Shown here: positions 1 through 6,403 of the stretch, one piece after another
How positions within the stretch are numbered: position 1 is the first letter of the stretch
How the letters are laid out: every line of letters begins with the position of its first letter
From: CAZSNH01 sp052388455
GTDB lineage: Bacteria > Pseudomonadota > Alphaproteobacteria > Rhizobiales > Hyphomicrobiaceae
Assembly: GCA_052388455.1 (NCBI GenBank)
Contig: JBQTIA010000100.1
Span: 1-15,359, forward strand
Reading direction: 5' to 3'
Length of the DNA stretch: 15,359 nt
The notes under the pieces: model-generated
The model's input: the letters and a program-made list of their open reading frames with translations, nothing else
What the model was told of the DNA's origin: nothing
Database searches by the model: none
Position numbers and translations under genes: made by a program

Positions 1-30
1 TTCGATTCCCTGATCGCCACGCTCGCATAA
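1..30 (+). CDS. Possible C-terminal end of a plus-strand gene entering from the left (partial)
   Basis: Reading from base 1, nine codons (FDSLIATLA) are followed by TAA at 28-30. Third positions are mostly G or C, as in the real genes of this window, so this may be the tail of a coding region that starts outside. It would be convergent with ilvC, with the hairpin at 40-74 between them. Ten codons are too few to identify a product, and the reading frame could be chance. Confidence 0.3.
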   Translation, partial: FDSLIATLA

Positions 31-39
31 TGATGCGCT

Positions 40-74
40 TCTCCCGCGTCATGGCGGAGCAATGACGCGGGAGA
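40..74. terminator. Hairpin downstream of ilvC, candidate terminator without a U-tract
   Basis: A perfect 13-bp inverted repeat: TCTCCCGCGTCAT (40-52) pairs with ATGACGCGGGAGA (62-74), leaving a 9-base loop. It lies 55 bases past the ilvC stop codon. No run of T follows on either strand, so it is not a textbook intrinsic terminator. It could act in both directions, stabilise the 3' end of the ilvC mRNA, or need Rho. A second small hairpin, CGCAT/ATGCG (24-28 and 33-37), lies next to it. Confidence 0.5.
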
Positions 75-128
75 TGCGGTAATTCGGCGTTACAAGACGC
101 AAGCCGCGTCACTCCGTGCAAGCACCCC

Positions 129-1148
129 CTAATTCCGGGTCTTGTCGACGAGCGCCTTGGACTTGATCCACGGCATCATGGCACGCAGCTTGGCGCCGAC
201 CTCTTCGATCTGATGGGCGTCGTTCATGCGGCGCGTGGCCTTGAAGCTCGGCTGCCCGGCCTTGCACTCCTGCATCCAGTCGCGCGTGAAGCGGCCCATC
301 TGGATGTCGCGCAGAACCTTCTTCATCTCCGCCTTGGTGTCCGGCGTGATGATGCGCGGGCCGGTGACGTACTCGCCGTACTCGGCGGTGTTGGAGATCG
401 AGTAGTTCATGTTGGCAATGCCGCCCTCGTAGATGAGATCGACGATCAGCTTCACCTCGTGCAGGCATTCGAAGTAAGCCATCTCGGGTGCGTAACCGGC
501 TTCGACCAGCGTCTCGAAACCGGCGCGGATCAGCTCGACGAGGCCGCCGCACAGCACCGCCTGCTCGCCGAACAGATCAGTCTCGCACTCTTCCTTGAAG
601 GTCGTCTCGATGACGCCCGAGCGCCCGCCGCCGACCGCCGACGCATACGACAGGAACAGCTCGTGCGCGTTGCCGCTCTTGTTCTGGTGGATGGCGATCA
701 GGCACGGCACGCCGCCGCCCTTCTGATACTCGCCGCGCACCGTGTGGCCGGGGCCCTTGGGCGCCACCATGCCGACGTCGAGGTCGGCGCGCGGCTCGAT
801 GAGATTGAAATGCACATTGAGGCCGTGCGCGAACATCAGCGCCGCGCCCTGCTTCATGTTGGCGGCGAGGTGGTCCTTGTAGATGTCGGCCTGCAGCTCG
901 TCGGGCGTCAGCATCATGATGACATCCGCCCACTTGGCGGCGTCGGCCACTTCCATGACCTTGAGCTTTTCCTTTTCGCACTTTGCGGCGGTGGCCGAGC
1001 CCTTGCGCAGCGCGATGACCACGTCTTTGCAGCCGCTGTCTCGCAGGTTGAGCGCGTGTGCGTGGCCCTGGCTGCCGTAGCCGACGATAGCGACCTTCTT
1101 CGACTTGATCAGGTTCAGATCGGCATCACGATCGTAATAGACGCGCAT
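129..1148 (-). CDS. ilvC: Ketol-acid reductoisomerase (NADP+)
   Basis: This enzyme isomerises and reduces acetolactate or acetohydroxybutyrate to the dihydroxy acid, the second shared step of valine, leucine and isoleucine synthesis, in the cytoplasm. The protein has 339 residues, the usual length of class I (short) reductoisomerases. The N-terminal Rossmann fold shows the dinucleotide loop GYGSQGHA at residues 23-30, and RKGSAT around 48-53 fits the NADPH-binding loop. The C-terminal helical domain carries the expected metal-binding acids in DLFGEQ (D191, E195) and in the segment with E227 and E231. The ATG at 1148 is chosen because GAGAGAGA precedes it at good spacing; an upstream in-frame ATG at 1196 would add 16 residues unlike the family. 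ilvC is separated from ilvH by a gene on the other strand, so it must have its own promoter in 1149-1405. Confidence 0.97.
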   Translation of the reverse strand: MRVYYDRDADLNLIKSKKVAIVGYGSQGHAHALNLRDSGCKDVVIALRKGSATAAKCEKEKLKVMEVADAAKWADVIMMLTPDELQADIYKDHLAANMKQGAALMFAHGLNVHFNLIEPRADLDVGMVAPKGPGHTVRGEYQKGGGVPCLIAIHQNKSGNAHELFLSYASAVGGGRSGVIETTFKEECETDLFGEQAVLCGGLVELIRAGFETLVEAGYAPEMAYFECLHEVKLIVDLIYEGGIANMNYSISNTAEYGEYVTGPRIITPDTKAEMKKVLRDIQMGRFTRDWMQECKAGQPSFKATRRMNDAHQIEEVGAKLRAMMPWIKSKALVDKTRN

Positions 1149-1208
1149 CGGTTCTCTCTCGATTTTCGAAGGTCTTTGGCCTCTCGCCGGTCCCACCGAC
1201 GGCGCCGG

Positions 1209-1238
1209 ACGTTACTCTGAGTAAGCGCGCGATTTCAA
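1209..1238 (-). promoter_or_regulatory. Candidate ilvC promoter with a 13-bp palindrome
   Basis: On the minus strand, TTGAAA (plus coordinates 1233-1238) followed about 18 bases later by TAACGT could be a sigma-70-type promoter, but the -10 match is weak. Between and overlapping them lies the palindrome TTACTC-T-GAGTAA (1212-1224), 64-76 bases upstream of the ilvC ATG. Such a symmetrical site is what a dimeric regulator would bind. Upstream is a second inverted repeat, CGATTTC/GAAATCG (1230-1236 and 1253-1259). The promoter is inferred; the palindromes are seen directly. Confidence 0.3.
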
Positions 1239-1405
1239 CGGCTGATCGGGCGGAAATCGGCCGTTCGGGCGCCCTCGTCCGCGACCTGTTGACGTGGGTC
1301 GCACCGCCGGCCTCGGGCCACCGAAGCGGCACGGGTTAACGAAACTGAAACCGCGACCGCCTAATCATCGCGGCTGTCCTCCGCGGTGCAGAGCAAAGGT
1401 CGACC

Positions 1406-1891
1406 ATGATCCGCTCGAAATGGCTCACCCTCGTATTGGCCGCTTCGGCGGCGCTCAGCACCGGCGGATGCGGCGGCGAGGAGCCGGCCGCCGCTGCGCC
1501 GACACCCGCCCCCACCGAGCGGGCGGTATTCGTTTCAGCCGTCGATTGCGAGGCCTCCGGCCGCTTTTCGCTCGACGACTGCTCGAGCGCCATCGAGACG
1601 GCGATCCGTGCCCACGAGGGTGCGGCCCCGACCTACAAGTCACTGCGCGCCTGCGAAGAGGCCGAAGGAACCGACAAGTGCGAGCGGGTCGGCGAGCGCA
1701 TCTACCGGCCGCTGCTGGTCGCCTTCGTGTTCGAGAACGCGACGCCGCCGAGCGCCACGCCGCTCTATCACACCAACGACGGCAATCCCGGCTTCCGCAG
1801 CGCCGGCAAGCAGCTCTTCCTCGGTACCGACGACAATCTGATGTTCTCGAAAAGCGCCAAGAACGCCTACGAGTTGCACATCGTCTATTGA
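1406..1891 (+). CDS. DUF1190/YgiB-like lipoprotein of unknown function
   Basis: A 161-residue exported protein. The N-terminus MIRSKWLTLVLAASAALSTGGC is a short signal peptide ending in a probable lipidated cysteine at residue 22; TGGC is a loose lipobox. The mature part begins with a linker rich in Pro and Ala. It then shows the pattern I recognise from the DUF1190 family (E. coli YgiB): DC near residue 48, DDC near 57, a conserved helix ending in APTYKS, and ACEEAEGTDKCE with paired cysteines, suggesting disulfides in the periplasm. It is shorter than YgiB and lacks the Gly/Ser-rich tail. The ATG at 1406 has AAAGG six bases upstream. It sits on the opposite strand between ilvH and ilvC and interrupts that cluster; nothing suggests a role in amino acid synthesis. 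Family assignment is moderately sure; the function is unknown. Confidence 0.75.
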   Translation: MIRSKWLTLVLAASAALSTGGCGGEEPAAAAPTPAPTERAVFVSAVDCEASGRFSLDDCSSAIETAIRAHEGAAPTYKSLRACEEAEGTDKCERVGERIYRPLLVAFVFENATPPSATPLYHTNDGNPGFRSAGKQLFLGTDDNLMFSKSAKNAYELHIVY

Positions 1892-1946
1892 GCCGGCCGG
1901 AGCACGGTCGACTGCGGCCGAACGGAAGGACCGAGCTGTCCTGCCG

Positions 1947-2495
1947 TCACATCCCCGTCGCGCCGCGGCCGATGGCGGCGATGCCAGTGCGCGAAACTTC
2001 GACCAGTCCCAGCTCGGTCATGATGCCGATGAAGGTTTCGATCTTCGACGGCTTGCCGGTGACCTCGAACACGAAATGCTCGGTCGAGGTATCGATCACC
2101 TGAGCGCGGAAGATCTCGGCCAGCCGCAGCGCTTCGATGCGCTTCTCGCCGCGACCCGCCACCTTGACCAGTGCCAGCTCACGCTCCACCGAGCTGCCGT
2201 CGTTGGTCAGATCGCGCACCCGGTGCACCGGAACCATCCGCTCGAGCTGATGCTTGATCTGCTCGATCACCATGGGCGTGCCACGCGTCATGATGGTGAT
2301 GCGCGAGAGGTGCTTCTCGTGCTCCGTCTCGGTCACCGTCAGGCTATCGATGTTGTAGCCCCGCGCCGTGAACAGGCCGATGACGCGGGCCAGAACGCCC
2401 GGCTCGTTGTCGACGAGGATCGCCAGGGTACGGCTGACCACCTCCTGCTTCACGGCAGGAGCGGAGTAGTGGGTCTGCGGATTGGGATTGACCAT
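1947..2495 (-). CDS. ilvH: Acetolactate synthase small (regulatory) subunit
   Basis: This is the regulatory subunit that activates the large catalytic subunit and confers valine feedback inhibition. The 182-residue length fits bacterial IlvH. The N-terminal ACT domain starts at RTLAILVDNEPGVLARV and continues through the characteristic GYNIDSL stretch. The C-terminal half, with the ELALVKV strand and the FEVTGKP segment, is the second conserved small-subunit domain. The ATG at 2495 gives an N-terminus like known family members; an upstream ATG at 2549 would add 18 residues. The Shine-Dalgarno signal is poor: AAAGG lies 14 bases upstream. In many alphaproteobacteria ilvH follows the large-subunit gene directly. 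Here 2.1 kb and two toxin-antitoxin pairs separate them, so a private promoter is likely. Confidence 0.96.
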   Translation of the reverse strand: MVNPNPQTHYSAPAVKQEVVSRTLAILVDNEPGVLARVIGLFTARGYNIDSLTVTETEHEKHLSRITIMTRGTPMVIEQIKHQLERMVPVHRVRDLTNDGSSVERELALVKVAGRGEKRIEALRLAEIFRAQVIDTSTEHFVFEVTGKPSKIETFIGIMTELGLVEVSRTGIAAIGRGATGM

Positions 2496-2520
2496 GGGAG
2501 TCGGTCCAGCCTTTCTAGGA

Positions 2521-2549
2521 ATTCTGTGGCACAGCGAGTGCACCCGCAA
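2521..2549 (-). promoter_or_regulatory. Candidate ilvH promoter
   Basis: On the minus strand, TTGCGG (plus coordinates 2544-2549) is followed 17 bases later by CAGAAT (2521-2526). Each box is only a partial match to the sigma-70 consensus. The position is right for a short ilvH leader, and a promoter is needed here because the gene just upstream runs the other way. Its -35 box directly abuts the -35 box of the plus-strand candidate at 2550-2578. Confidence 0.3.
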
Positions 2550-2578
2550 TTGTGACGCCAGCTTGCCGGTGTTAGACT
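2550..2578 (+). promoter_or_regulatory. Candidate promoter of the mntA-hepT pair, probably giving a leaderless mRNA
   Basis: TTGTGA (2550-2555), a 17-base spacer and TAGACT (2573-2578) make a fair sigma-70-type promoter. Transcription would start about 7 bases later, at or next to the ATG at 2585. That ATG has no usable Shine-Dalgarno sequence, which agrees with a leaderless transcript. Confidence 0.45.
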
Positions 2579-2584
2579 TCCAGG

Positions 2585-2881
2585 ATGGAGAGAGGGGAAC
2601 TCATCGCGCGGCTTTGCAACCAAGCTGGAAAACTGCGTTCCGGAGGGGCCGTAACCTTGTTTTTGTTCGGCTCGCGGGCGAGAGGCGACAACCACCCCGG
2701 CAGTGACGTTGACGCCTTTATCGATATCGATCCAGGGAGAAAATTCTCTCTACTCGATCTCATCGGACTTGAACACGCGATCGAGCGCAAGACCGGTCTG
2801 CAAGTCGATTTGACAACACGAAGCAGTCTCCACCCGGCCCTTCGCGAGAGCATAGAAGCCGAAGCAATCAGGATTTTCTGA
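2585..2881 (+). CDS. MntA-like minimal nucleotidyltransferase antitoxin
   Basis: A 98-residue protein of the DNA polymerase beta-like nucleotidyltransferase superfamily. The signature GSX10DXD is intact: GS at residues 29-30, then ten residues, then D41 and D43 in DVDAF. The third metal-binding Asp is probably D75 in LQVDLTT. In the characterised MntA/HepT system this antitoxin transfers AMP onto a tyrosine of the HEPN toxin and so inactivates it. The intact active site makes that mechanism likely here, but this is inference. The stop codon overlaps the next ATG by one base (TGATG), implying translational coupling. The start has no Shine-Dalgarno; a nearby promoter suggests leaderless translation. 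The pair sits in the gap between ilvH and the large-subunit gene, on the opposite strand, as expected for an inserted module. Confidence 0.9.
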   Translation: MERGELIARLCNQAGKLRSGGAVTLFLFGSRARGDNHPGSDVDAFIDIDPGRKFSLLDLIGLEHAIERKTGLQVDLTTRSSLHPALRESIEAEAIRIF

Positions 2882-3228
2882 TGGCCCGGAACGTTGCGAT
2901 CGTACTGAAAGAGATCGTCTCTGCCATTACTCTTGCCCGGACTGCTGCTGCCCGAAGTGTCACGCCGGAAGCCTTCGCCGACGACCTGATCGGCCGTGCG
3001 GCAGTCGAGCGCTTCATCGAAATCGTGTCGGAGCCTGTTCGCCACCTTCCCGACGACATTACCGATCGTCACCCGACAATTCCCTGGCAACAGATCAAAG
3101 CTGTTGGGAACAAACTTCGCCACGAGTATCATAGAATTGACAGCCGCATCATCTGGGACTTGGTGCAACTCGACCTGGACGCGCTCGAGACCGCCATCAA
3201 CAAGGAGCTCCTGCGCTCGGCACAGTAG
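2881..3228 (+). CDS. HepT-like HEPN-domain (DUF86) toxin
   Basis: A 115-residue, mostly helical protein of the HepT/DUF86 family, the RNase partner of the nucleotidyltransferase encoded just before it. Helix-forming segments run across residues 1-60. The active-site region is IKAVGNKLRHEYHRID at about 71-86, with H81 and Y83 forming the HXY part of the motif. In HepT this is usually RX4-6HXY: Arg and His are catalytic and Tyr is the residue AMPylated by MntA. Here the position expected for Arg (five before His) is Gly76, and the nearest Arg, R80, is adjacent to the His. This may be a recognised DUF86 subtype using a shifted Arg, or an RNase-weak toxin. The order antitoxin-toxin and the 1-bp overlap support a two-gene operon. 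Confidence 0.85.
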   Translation: MARNVAIVLKEIVSAITLARTAAARSVTPEAFADDLIGRAAVERFIEIVSEPVRHLPDDITDRHPTIPWQQIKAVGNKLRHEYHRIDSRIIWDLVQLDLDALETAINKELLRSAQ

Positions 3229-3245
3229 TTTATGTCCGGAGAATT

Positions 3246-3818
3246 TCACGGTTGGCGGTCTCTCGGCTTGCCTGAACGGCGTTCTTCAAGCTCGCGCATC
3301 GCCTCGGGAAAGACGACGCGCATGAATTCCGGGACGCCGTGCTGATCGACCAGCGACTTGAAGCTGTTCGCATCATCGACGGTGTATTTGTATTGCGCGA
3401 AGGCCGCCACGATGCGCCGGCCGACCGTCGCGGCCAGCACCTCCGGCGTCGGCGACCCGGCCCGCTTCAGCGTCTCGGGCGGCGTGCGCTGATAGATCTG
3501 CACCAGCATCTTGGTCTGCAGATAATCCTGCGCGATGCACGCTTCGAACCCTGCCGTGTAGCTTTCGGCGATCGAGTGGGTGCGGTAACAGGCGTCGATG
3601 AATTCGTAGACCGCCTTGACACCCTTCGACCGCTGCAGCTTTCCGATGCGCGTCGCCGCGTCCTTGATGTTGGCAATCCGGTCCCACGCGGGCTTGGGCA
3701 CGGGCTCGGTGGCGGGCGTGGGCTCGGCATGGGCGTTTATCGCAAAACCCAACCAAATCCCCATCACAAATGGAAGGAAATGTCGGTTGTGCTGGGATCC
3801 GGAGGATTTCCGATGCAT
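3246..3818 (-). CDS. Secreted protein of unknown function between the acetolactate synthase genes
   Basis: A 190-residue protein with a signal peptide: a basic, polar N-terminus (MHRKSSGSQHNRH), a hydrophobic core (FLPFVMGIWLGFAI), and a likely cut after NAHA. The mature part starts with a Pro-rich stretch and is then mainly helical. Two cysteines, in ACYRTH and EACIAQDY, lie about 20 residues apart and could form a periplasmic disulfide. I know no named family, although the pattern resembles small alphaproteobacterial exported proteins. The ATG at 3818 is chosen over the upstream TTG at 3857 because AAGGA precedes it by eight bases and it gives a normal signal peptide. Its strand and high GC match ilvB and ilvH, so it may be the original resident of the gap, with toxin-antitoxin pairs added on each side. 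Confidence 0.75.
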   Translation of the reverse strand: MHRKSSGSQHNRHFLPFVMGIWLGFAINAHAEPTPATEPVPKPAWDRIANIKDAATRIGKLQRSKGVKAVYEFIDACYRTHSIAESYTAGFEACIAQDYLQTKMLVQIYQRTPPETLKRAGSPTPEVLAATVGRRIVAAFAQYKYTVDDANSFKSLVDQHGVPEFMRVVFPEAMRELEERRSGKPRDRQP

Positions 3819-3869
3819 CAGGCAAGTCCTTGCGGAGGCTTTCCGATATTGTCTCAAGCGACGTTTGAC

Positions 3870-3898
3870 TTGTGACGGCTCGCGCTTCTTGATATCAT
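3870..3898 (+). promoter_or_regulatory. Candidate fitAB promoter
   Basis: TTGTGA (3870-3875), a 17-base spacer and TATCAT (3893-3898, five of six consensus bases). The start of transcription would be near 3905, followed by the GAGG ribosome binding site (3908-3911) and the ATG at 3917. The -35 hexamer is identical to that proposed for the mntA-hepT pair. The -10 box lies inside the palindrome at 3890-3905. Confidence 0.5.
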
Positions 3899-3905
3899 GA
3901 TATCA
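3890..3905. promoter_or_regulatory. 16-bp palindromic operator, likely bound by the FitA-type antitoxin
   Basis: TGATATCATGATATCA is perfectly self-complementary and is also a tandem repeat of the 8-bp palindrome TGATATCA. It ends 11 bases before the antitoxin ATG and covers the proposed -10 box. Ribbon-helix-helix antitoxins of the FitA/VapB type are known to bind short inverted repeats at their own promoter, usually with the toxin as co-repressor. Two adjacent half-palindromes would suit two ribbon-helix-helix dimers side by side. That the FitA-like protein binds here is inferred. Confidence 0.7.
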
Positions 3906-3916
3906 CCGAGGTGCCG

Positions 3917-4198
3917 ATGGCCCAGCTTGTCGTACGAAACATTCCGGACGAGGTCAAAGATCGCCTCAAGAAGCGAGCCGAACAGCACGGCCGCAGTCTG
4001 GAGGCGGAGGTTCGCGACATCCTCTCCAACGTTGCCTCGGCTCCTGCACCAACCGCGAGCAAGGAAGGCCTTGGTACGGAATTGGCTCGCAAGCTGAAAA
4101 AATACAAGCTCTCGAGGGAGGATTGGGAGACATTCGAGCTGGGCATCGCAGAACTACGGAAAAACCGCCGCATCGGCACCGGTGACCTTGATCCATGA
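3917..4198 (+). CDS. FitA/VapB-type ribbon-helix-helix antitoxin
   Basis: A 93-residue antitoxin and DNA-binding autorepressor. Residues 1-40 fit the FitA ribbon-helix-helix fold: a beta strand (AQLVVRNIP), then helix DEVKDRLKKRAEQHG, then the turn RSLEAEVRDIL. The C-terminal half, basic then acidic with ELARKLKKYKL, would wrap the toxin. The ATG at 3917 follows GAGG by five bases; a GTG two codons earlier overlaps that signal and is less likely. Its stop overlaps the toxin start (ATGA at 4195-4198), the usual coupling in such pairs. A palindromic operator and promoter lie immediately upstream. The pair occupies the gap after ilvB and points toward it. Confidence 0.88.
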   Translation: MAQLVVRNIPDEVKDRLKKRAEQHGRSLEAEVRDILSNVASAPAPTASKEGLGTELARKLKKYKLSREDWETFELGIAELRKNRRIGTGDLDP

Positions 4199-4626
4199 TC
4201 TTGCTGGATACGAACGTCGTTTCCGCAATCATGCGCCTGCCTCTGGAGCCGATGGTCCAAGCCTGGCTGGATCGTCAAGACAGAAACTCCCTTTTCACGT
4301 CCGCACCCACGCTCTTCGAAATTCGCTTTGGCATAGAGAAACAGCCTCACGGTCGCCGCCGTCGCGAATTGGAGGAGATCATCGACACCCTGATCAAGCC
4401 AATGTTCAATACGAGGATCATCGACTTCGGAAGCGCTGCTGCCGAGGCCGCAGCTCGAATACGGGCCAGCCAGATCAAGCGCGGGCTCAATCCCGACATT
4501 CCCGACAGCCAGATTGCTGGGATTGCCCTCCACGCTGATGTCCCCCTCGCGACCCGAAATACGAGGGACTTCAAAGGACTCGGCATCCCTCTTATCAACC
4601 CGTGGGAATATCTGCCAGCAAGGTGA
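4195..4626 (+). CDS. FitB/VapC-type PIN-domain ribonuclease toxin
   Basis: A 143-residue PIN-domain protein, normal length for the family. The four acidic residues of the active site are all present: D5 in MILLDTNVVS, E42 in TLFEIRFG, D104 in IPDSQIAG and D125 in TRNTRDF. The motif IPDSQIAGIA and the ending NPWEYLP are typical of the FitB branch. PIN toxins cleave RNA, often tRNA or rRNA, in a Mg-dependent way; the target here cannot be told from sequence. It overlaps the antitoxin gene by four bases. Its stop codon is only 10 bases from the stop of the convergent large-subunit acetolactate synthase gene, and no terminator is visible between them, so the transcripts may overlap. Confidence 0.92.
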   Translation: MILLDTNVVSAIMRLPLEPMVQAWLDRQDRNSLFTSAPTLFEIRFGIEKQPHGRRRRELEEIIDTLIKPMFNTRIIDFGSAAAEAAARIRASQIKRGLNPDIPDSQIAGIALHADVPLATRNTRDFKGLGIPLINPWEYLPAR

Positions 4627-4636
4627 GCCGTTCCCC

Positions 4637-6403
4637 TTACACCAGCACCTTGCCTTCCTTGCCGATCGCTCTGCCGACTTCCTCATCGGAGATGTCCTCC
4701 CCGAGCAGCATCTCGTTGTGCGGCTTGCCGGAGGGGATCATCGGGAAGCAGTTGGCCAGCGCAGCGACGCGGCAGTCGAAAATGACCGGCTTTTTGATGT
4801 CGATCATTTCCTTGATTGCCGCGTCAAGGTCGCCCGGCTTGTCGCAGCGGATGCCATGCCAGCCGTAAGCGTCGGCCAGCTTAACGAAATCGGGCAGGCT
4901 TTCCGTGTAGCTGTGCGACAGGCGATTGCCGTGCAGCAGCTGCTGCCACTGGCGCACCATGCCCATGTACTGGTTGTTGAGAATGAACACCTTGACCGGC
5001 AGATCAAACTGCACGGCCGTCGAGCACTCCTGGATGTTCATCAGGATCGAGGCGTCGCCGGCGATGTCGATGACCAGGCTCTTGGGGTGGGCGAGCTGCG
5101 CGCCGATGGCCGCCGGCAGGCCGTAGCCCATGGTGCCGAGCCCGCCGGAGGTCATCCAGCGGTTCGGCTCCTCGAAGTGGTAGAATTGGGCCGCCCACAT
5201 CTGGTGCTGGCCGACCTCGGTTGTGATGTAGGTGTCGCGATCCTTGGTCAGCGCGTAGAGCCGTTCGACCGCGTACTGCGGCATGATCACGTCCTTGTTC
5301 GGCTTGTAGGAGAGCGATCGCTTGCCGCGCCAGGTCTCGATCTGCTTCCACCACACTTTATGCGCGGCCTTGTCGAGCTGCGGAGCCTTCGCCTTCCACA
5401 GCCGCAGCATGTCCTCGAGCACGTAGGCGACGTCGCCGACGATCGGAATATCGACGCGCACGTTCTTGTTGATCGACGAGGGATCGATGTCGACGTGAAT
5501 CTTCTTCGAGCCGGGCGAGAAGGCGTCGAGCCGGCCGGTGATGCGATCGTCGAAGCGCGCTCCGATGTTGATCATCACGTCGCAGTCGTGCATCGCCCAG
5601 TTGGCTTCGTAGGTGCCGTGCATCCCGAGCATCCCGAGCCACTGCTTGTCTGAGGCCGGATAGGCGCCGAGACCCATCAGCGTCGAGGTGATGGGGAAGC
5701 CGGAGAGACGCACGAACTCGCGCAGCAACTGGCTGGCTTTCGGGCCGGAGTTGATGACGCCGCCGCCGGTATAGAACAGTGGCTTCCTGGCCCCCGCGAT
5801 GAGATCGATCGCATCGCGTACGGGCGCCTGATCGGGCTTCACCCGCGGCTTGTAGGTCTTGTGTCCGATGTTGGTCGGGCCGACGTAGTTGCCGGTCGCG
5901 AACTGGATGTCCTTCGGGACATCGACGACGACGGGCCCGGGCCGGCCCGAGCGGGCGATGTGGAAAGCCTCGTGCAGGATGCGGGCGAGGTCGTTGACGT
6001 TCTTCACCAGCCAGTTGTGCTTGGTGCAGGGCCGCGTGATGCCGACCGTATCGCACTCCTGGAAGGCATCGTTGCCGATCAGATGGGTCGGTACCTGCCC
6101 CGTGATGCAGACCACCGGAATGCTGTCCATCAGTGCGTCGGTCAGTCCGGTGACGGCGTTGGTGGCGCCGGGGCCCGAGGTGACGAGCACCACGCCGACC
6201 TTGCCGGTCGAGCGCGCATAGCCCTCGGCGGCATGCACCGCGCCGCCCTCCTGGCGGACCAGGATGTGGCGGACCTTCTCCTGCTGGAATAACTCATCGT
6301 AGATCGGAAGCACGGCTCCGCCCGGATAGCCGAAGATGTGCTCGACACCCTGGTCCGCCAGCGCCTTGATCACGATCTCGGCGCCCGTCATCGGCCGTGC
6401 CAT
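4637..6403 (-). CDS. ilvB: Acetolactate synthase large (catalytic) subunit
   Basis: This TPP-, FAD- and Mg-dependent enzyme condenses two pyruvates, or pyruvate and 2-oxobutyrate, in the first shared step of branched-chain amino acid synthesis. The protein has 588 residues. It shows the TPP-activating Glu in RQEGGAVHAAEG (E52), the central FAD-binding domain, and the C-terminal metal/TPP motif beginning GDAS near 449 and ending in NN near 477-478. The stretch LNNQYMGMVRQWQ and the complete C-terminus are typical of the anabolic enzyme (ilvB/ilvI type, often named ilvI in rhizobia). The ATG at 6403 has AGGAG eight bases upstream; an in-frame ATG at 6514 would overlap miaA and add 37 atypical residues. 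It lies 107 bases downstream of miaA on the same strand. Its usual partner ilvH is 2.1 kb away. Confidence 0.96.
   Translation of the reverse strand: MARPMTGAEIVIKALADQGVEHIFGYPGGAVLPIYDELFQQEKVRHILVRQEGGAVHAAEGYARSTGKVGVVLVTSGPGATNAVTGLTDALMDSIPVVCITGQVPTHLIGNDAFQECDTVGITRPCTKHNWLVKNVNDLARILHEAFHIARSGRPGPVVVDVPKDIQFATGNYVGPTNIGHKTYKPRVKPDQAPVRDAIDLIAGARKPLFYTGGGVINSGPKASQLLREFVRLSGFPITSTLMGLGAYPASDKQWLGMLGMHGTYEANWAMHDCDVMINIGARFDDRITGRLDAFSPGSKKIHVDIDPSSINKNVRVDIPIVGDVAYVLEDMLRLWKAKAPQLDKAAHKVWWKQIETWRGKRSLSYKPNKDVIMPQYAVERLYALTKDRDTYITTEVGQHQMWAAQFYHFEEPNRWMTSGGLGTMGYGLPAAIGAQLAHPKSLVIDIAGDASILMNIQECSTAVQFDLPVKVFILNNQYMGMVRQWQQLLHGNRLSHSYTESLPDFVKLADAYGWHGIRCDKPGDLDAAIKEMIDIKKPVIFDCRVAALANCFPMIPSGKPHNEMLLGEDISDEEVGRAIGKEGKVLV

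Noticed and set aside
213..1220. Long plus-strand frame of 335 codons across ilvC
   Set aside because: It is a mirror of the real ilvC gene in a GC-rich genome; its translation is repetitive, rich in Arg/Leu/Val/Asp, and resembles no family.
4514..5653. Plus-strand frame of 379 codons opposite the acetolactate synthase gene
   Set aside because: It overlaps the toxin gene and lies antisense to a fully conserved enzyme; no domain or proper start signal is visible.
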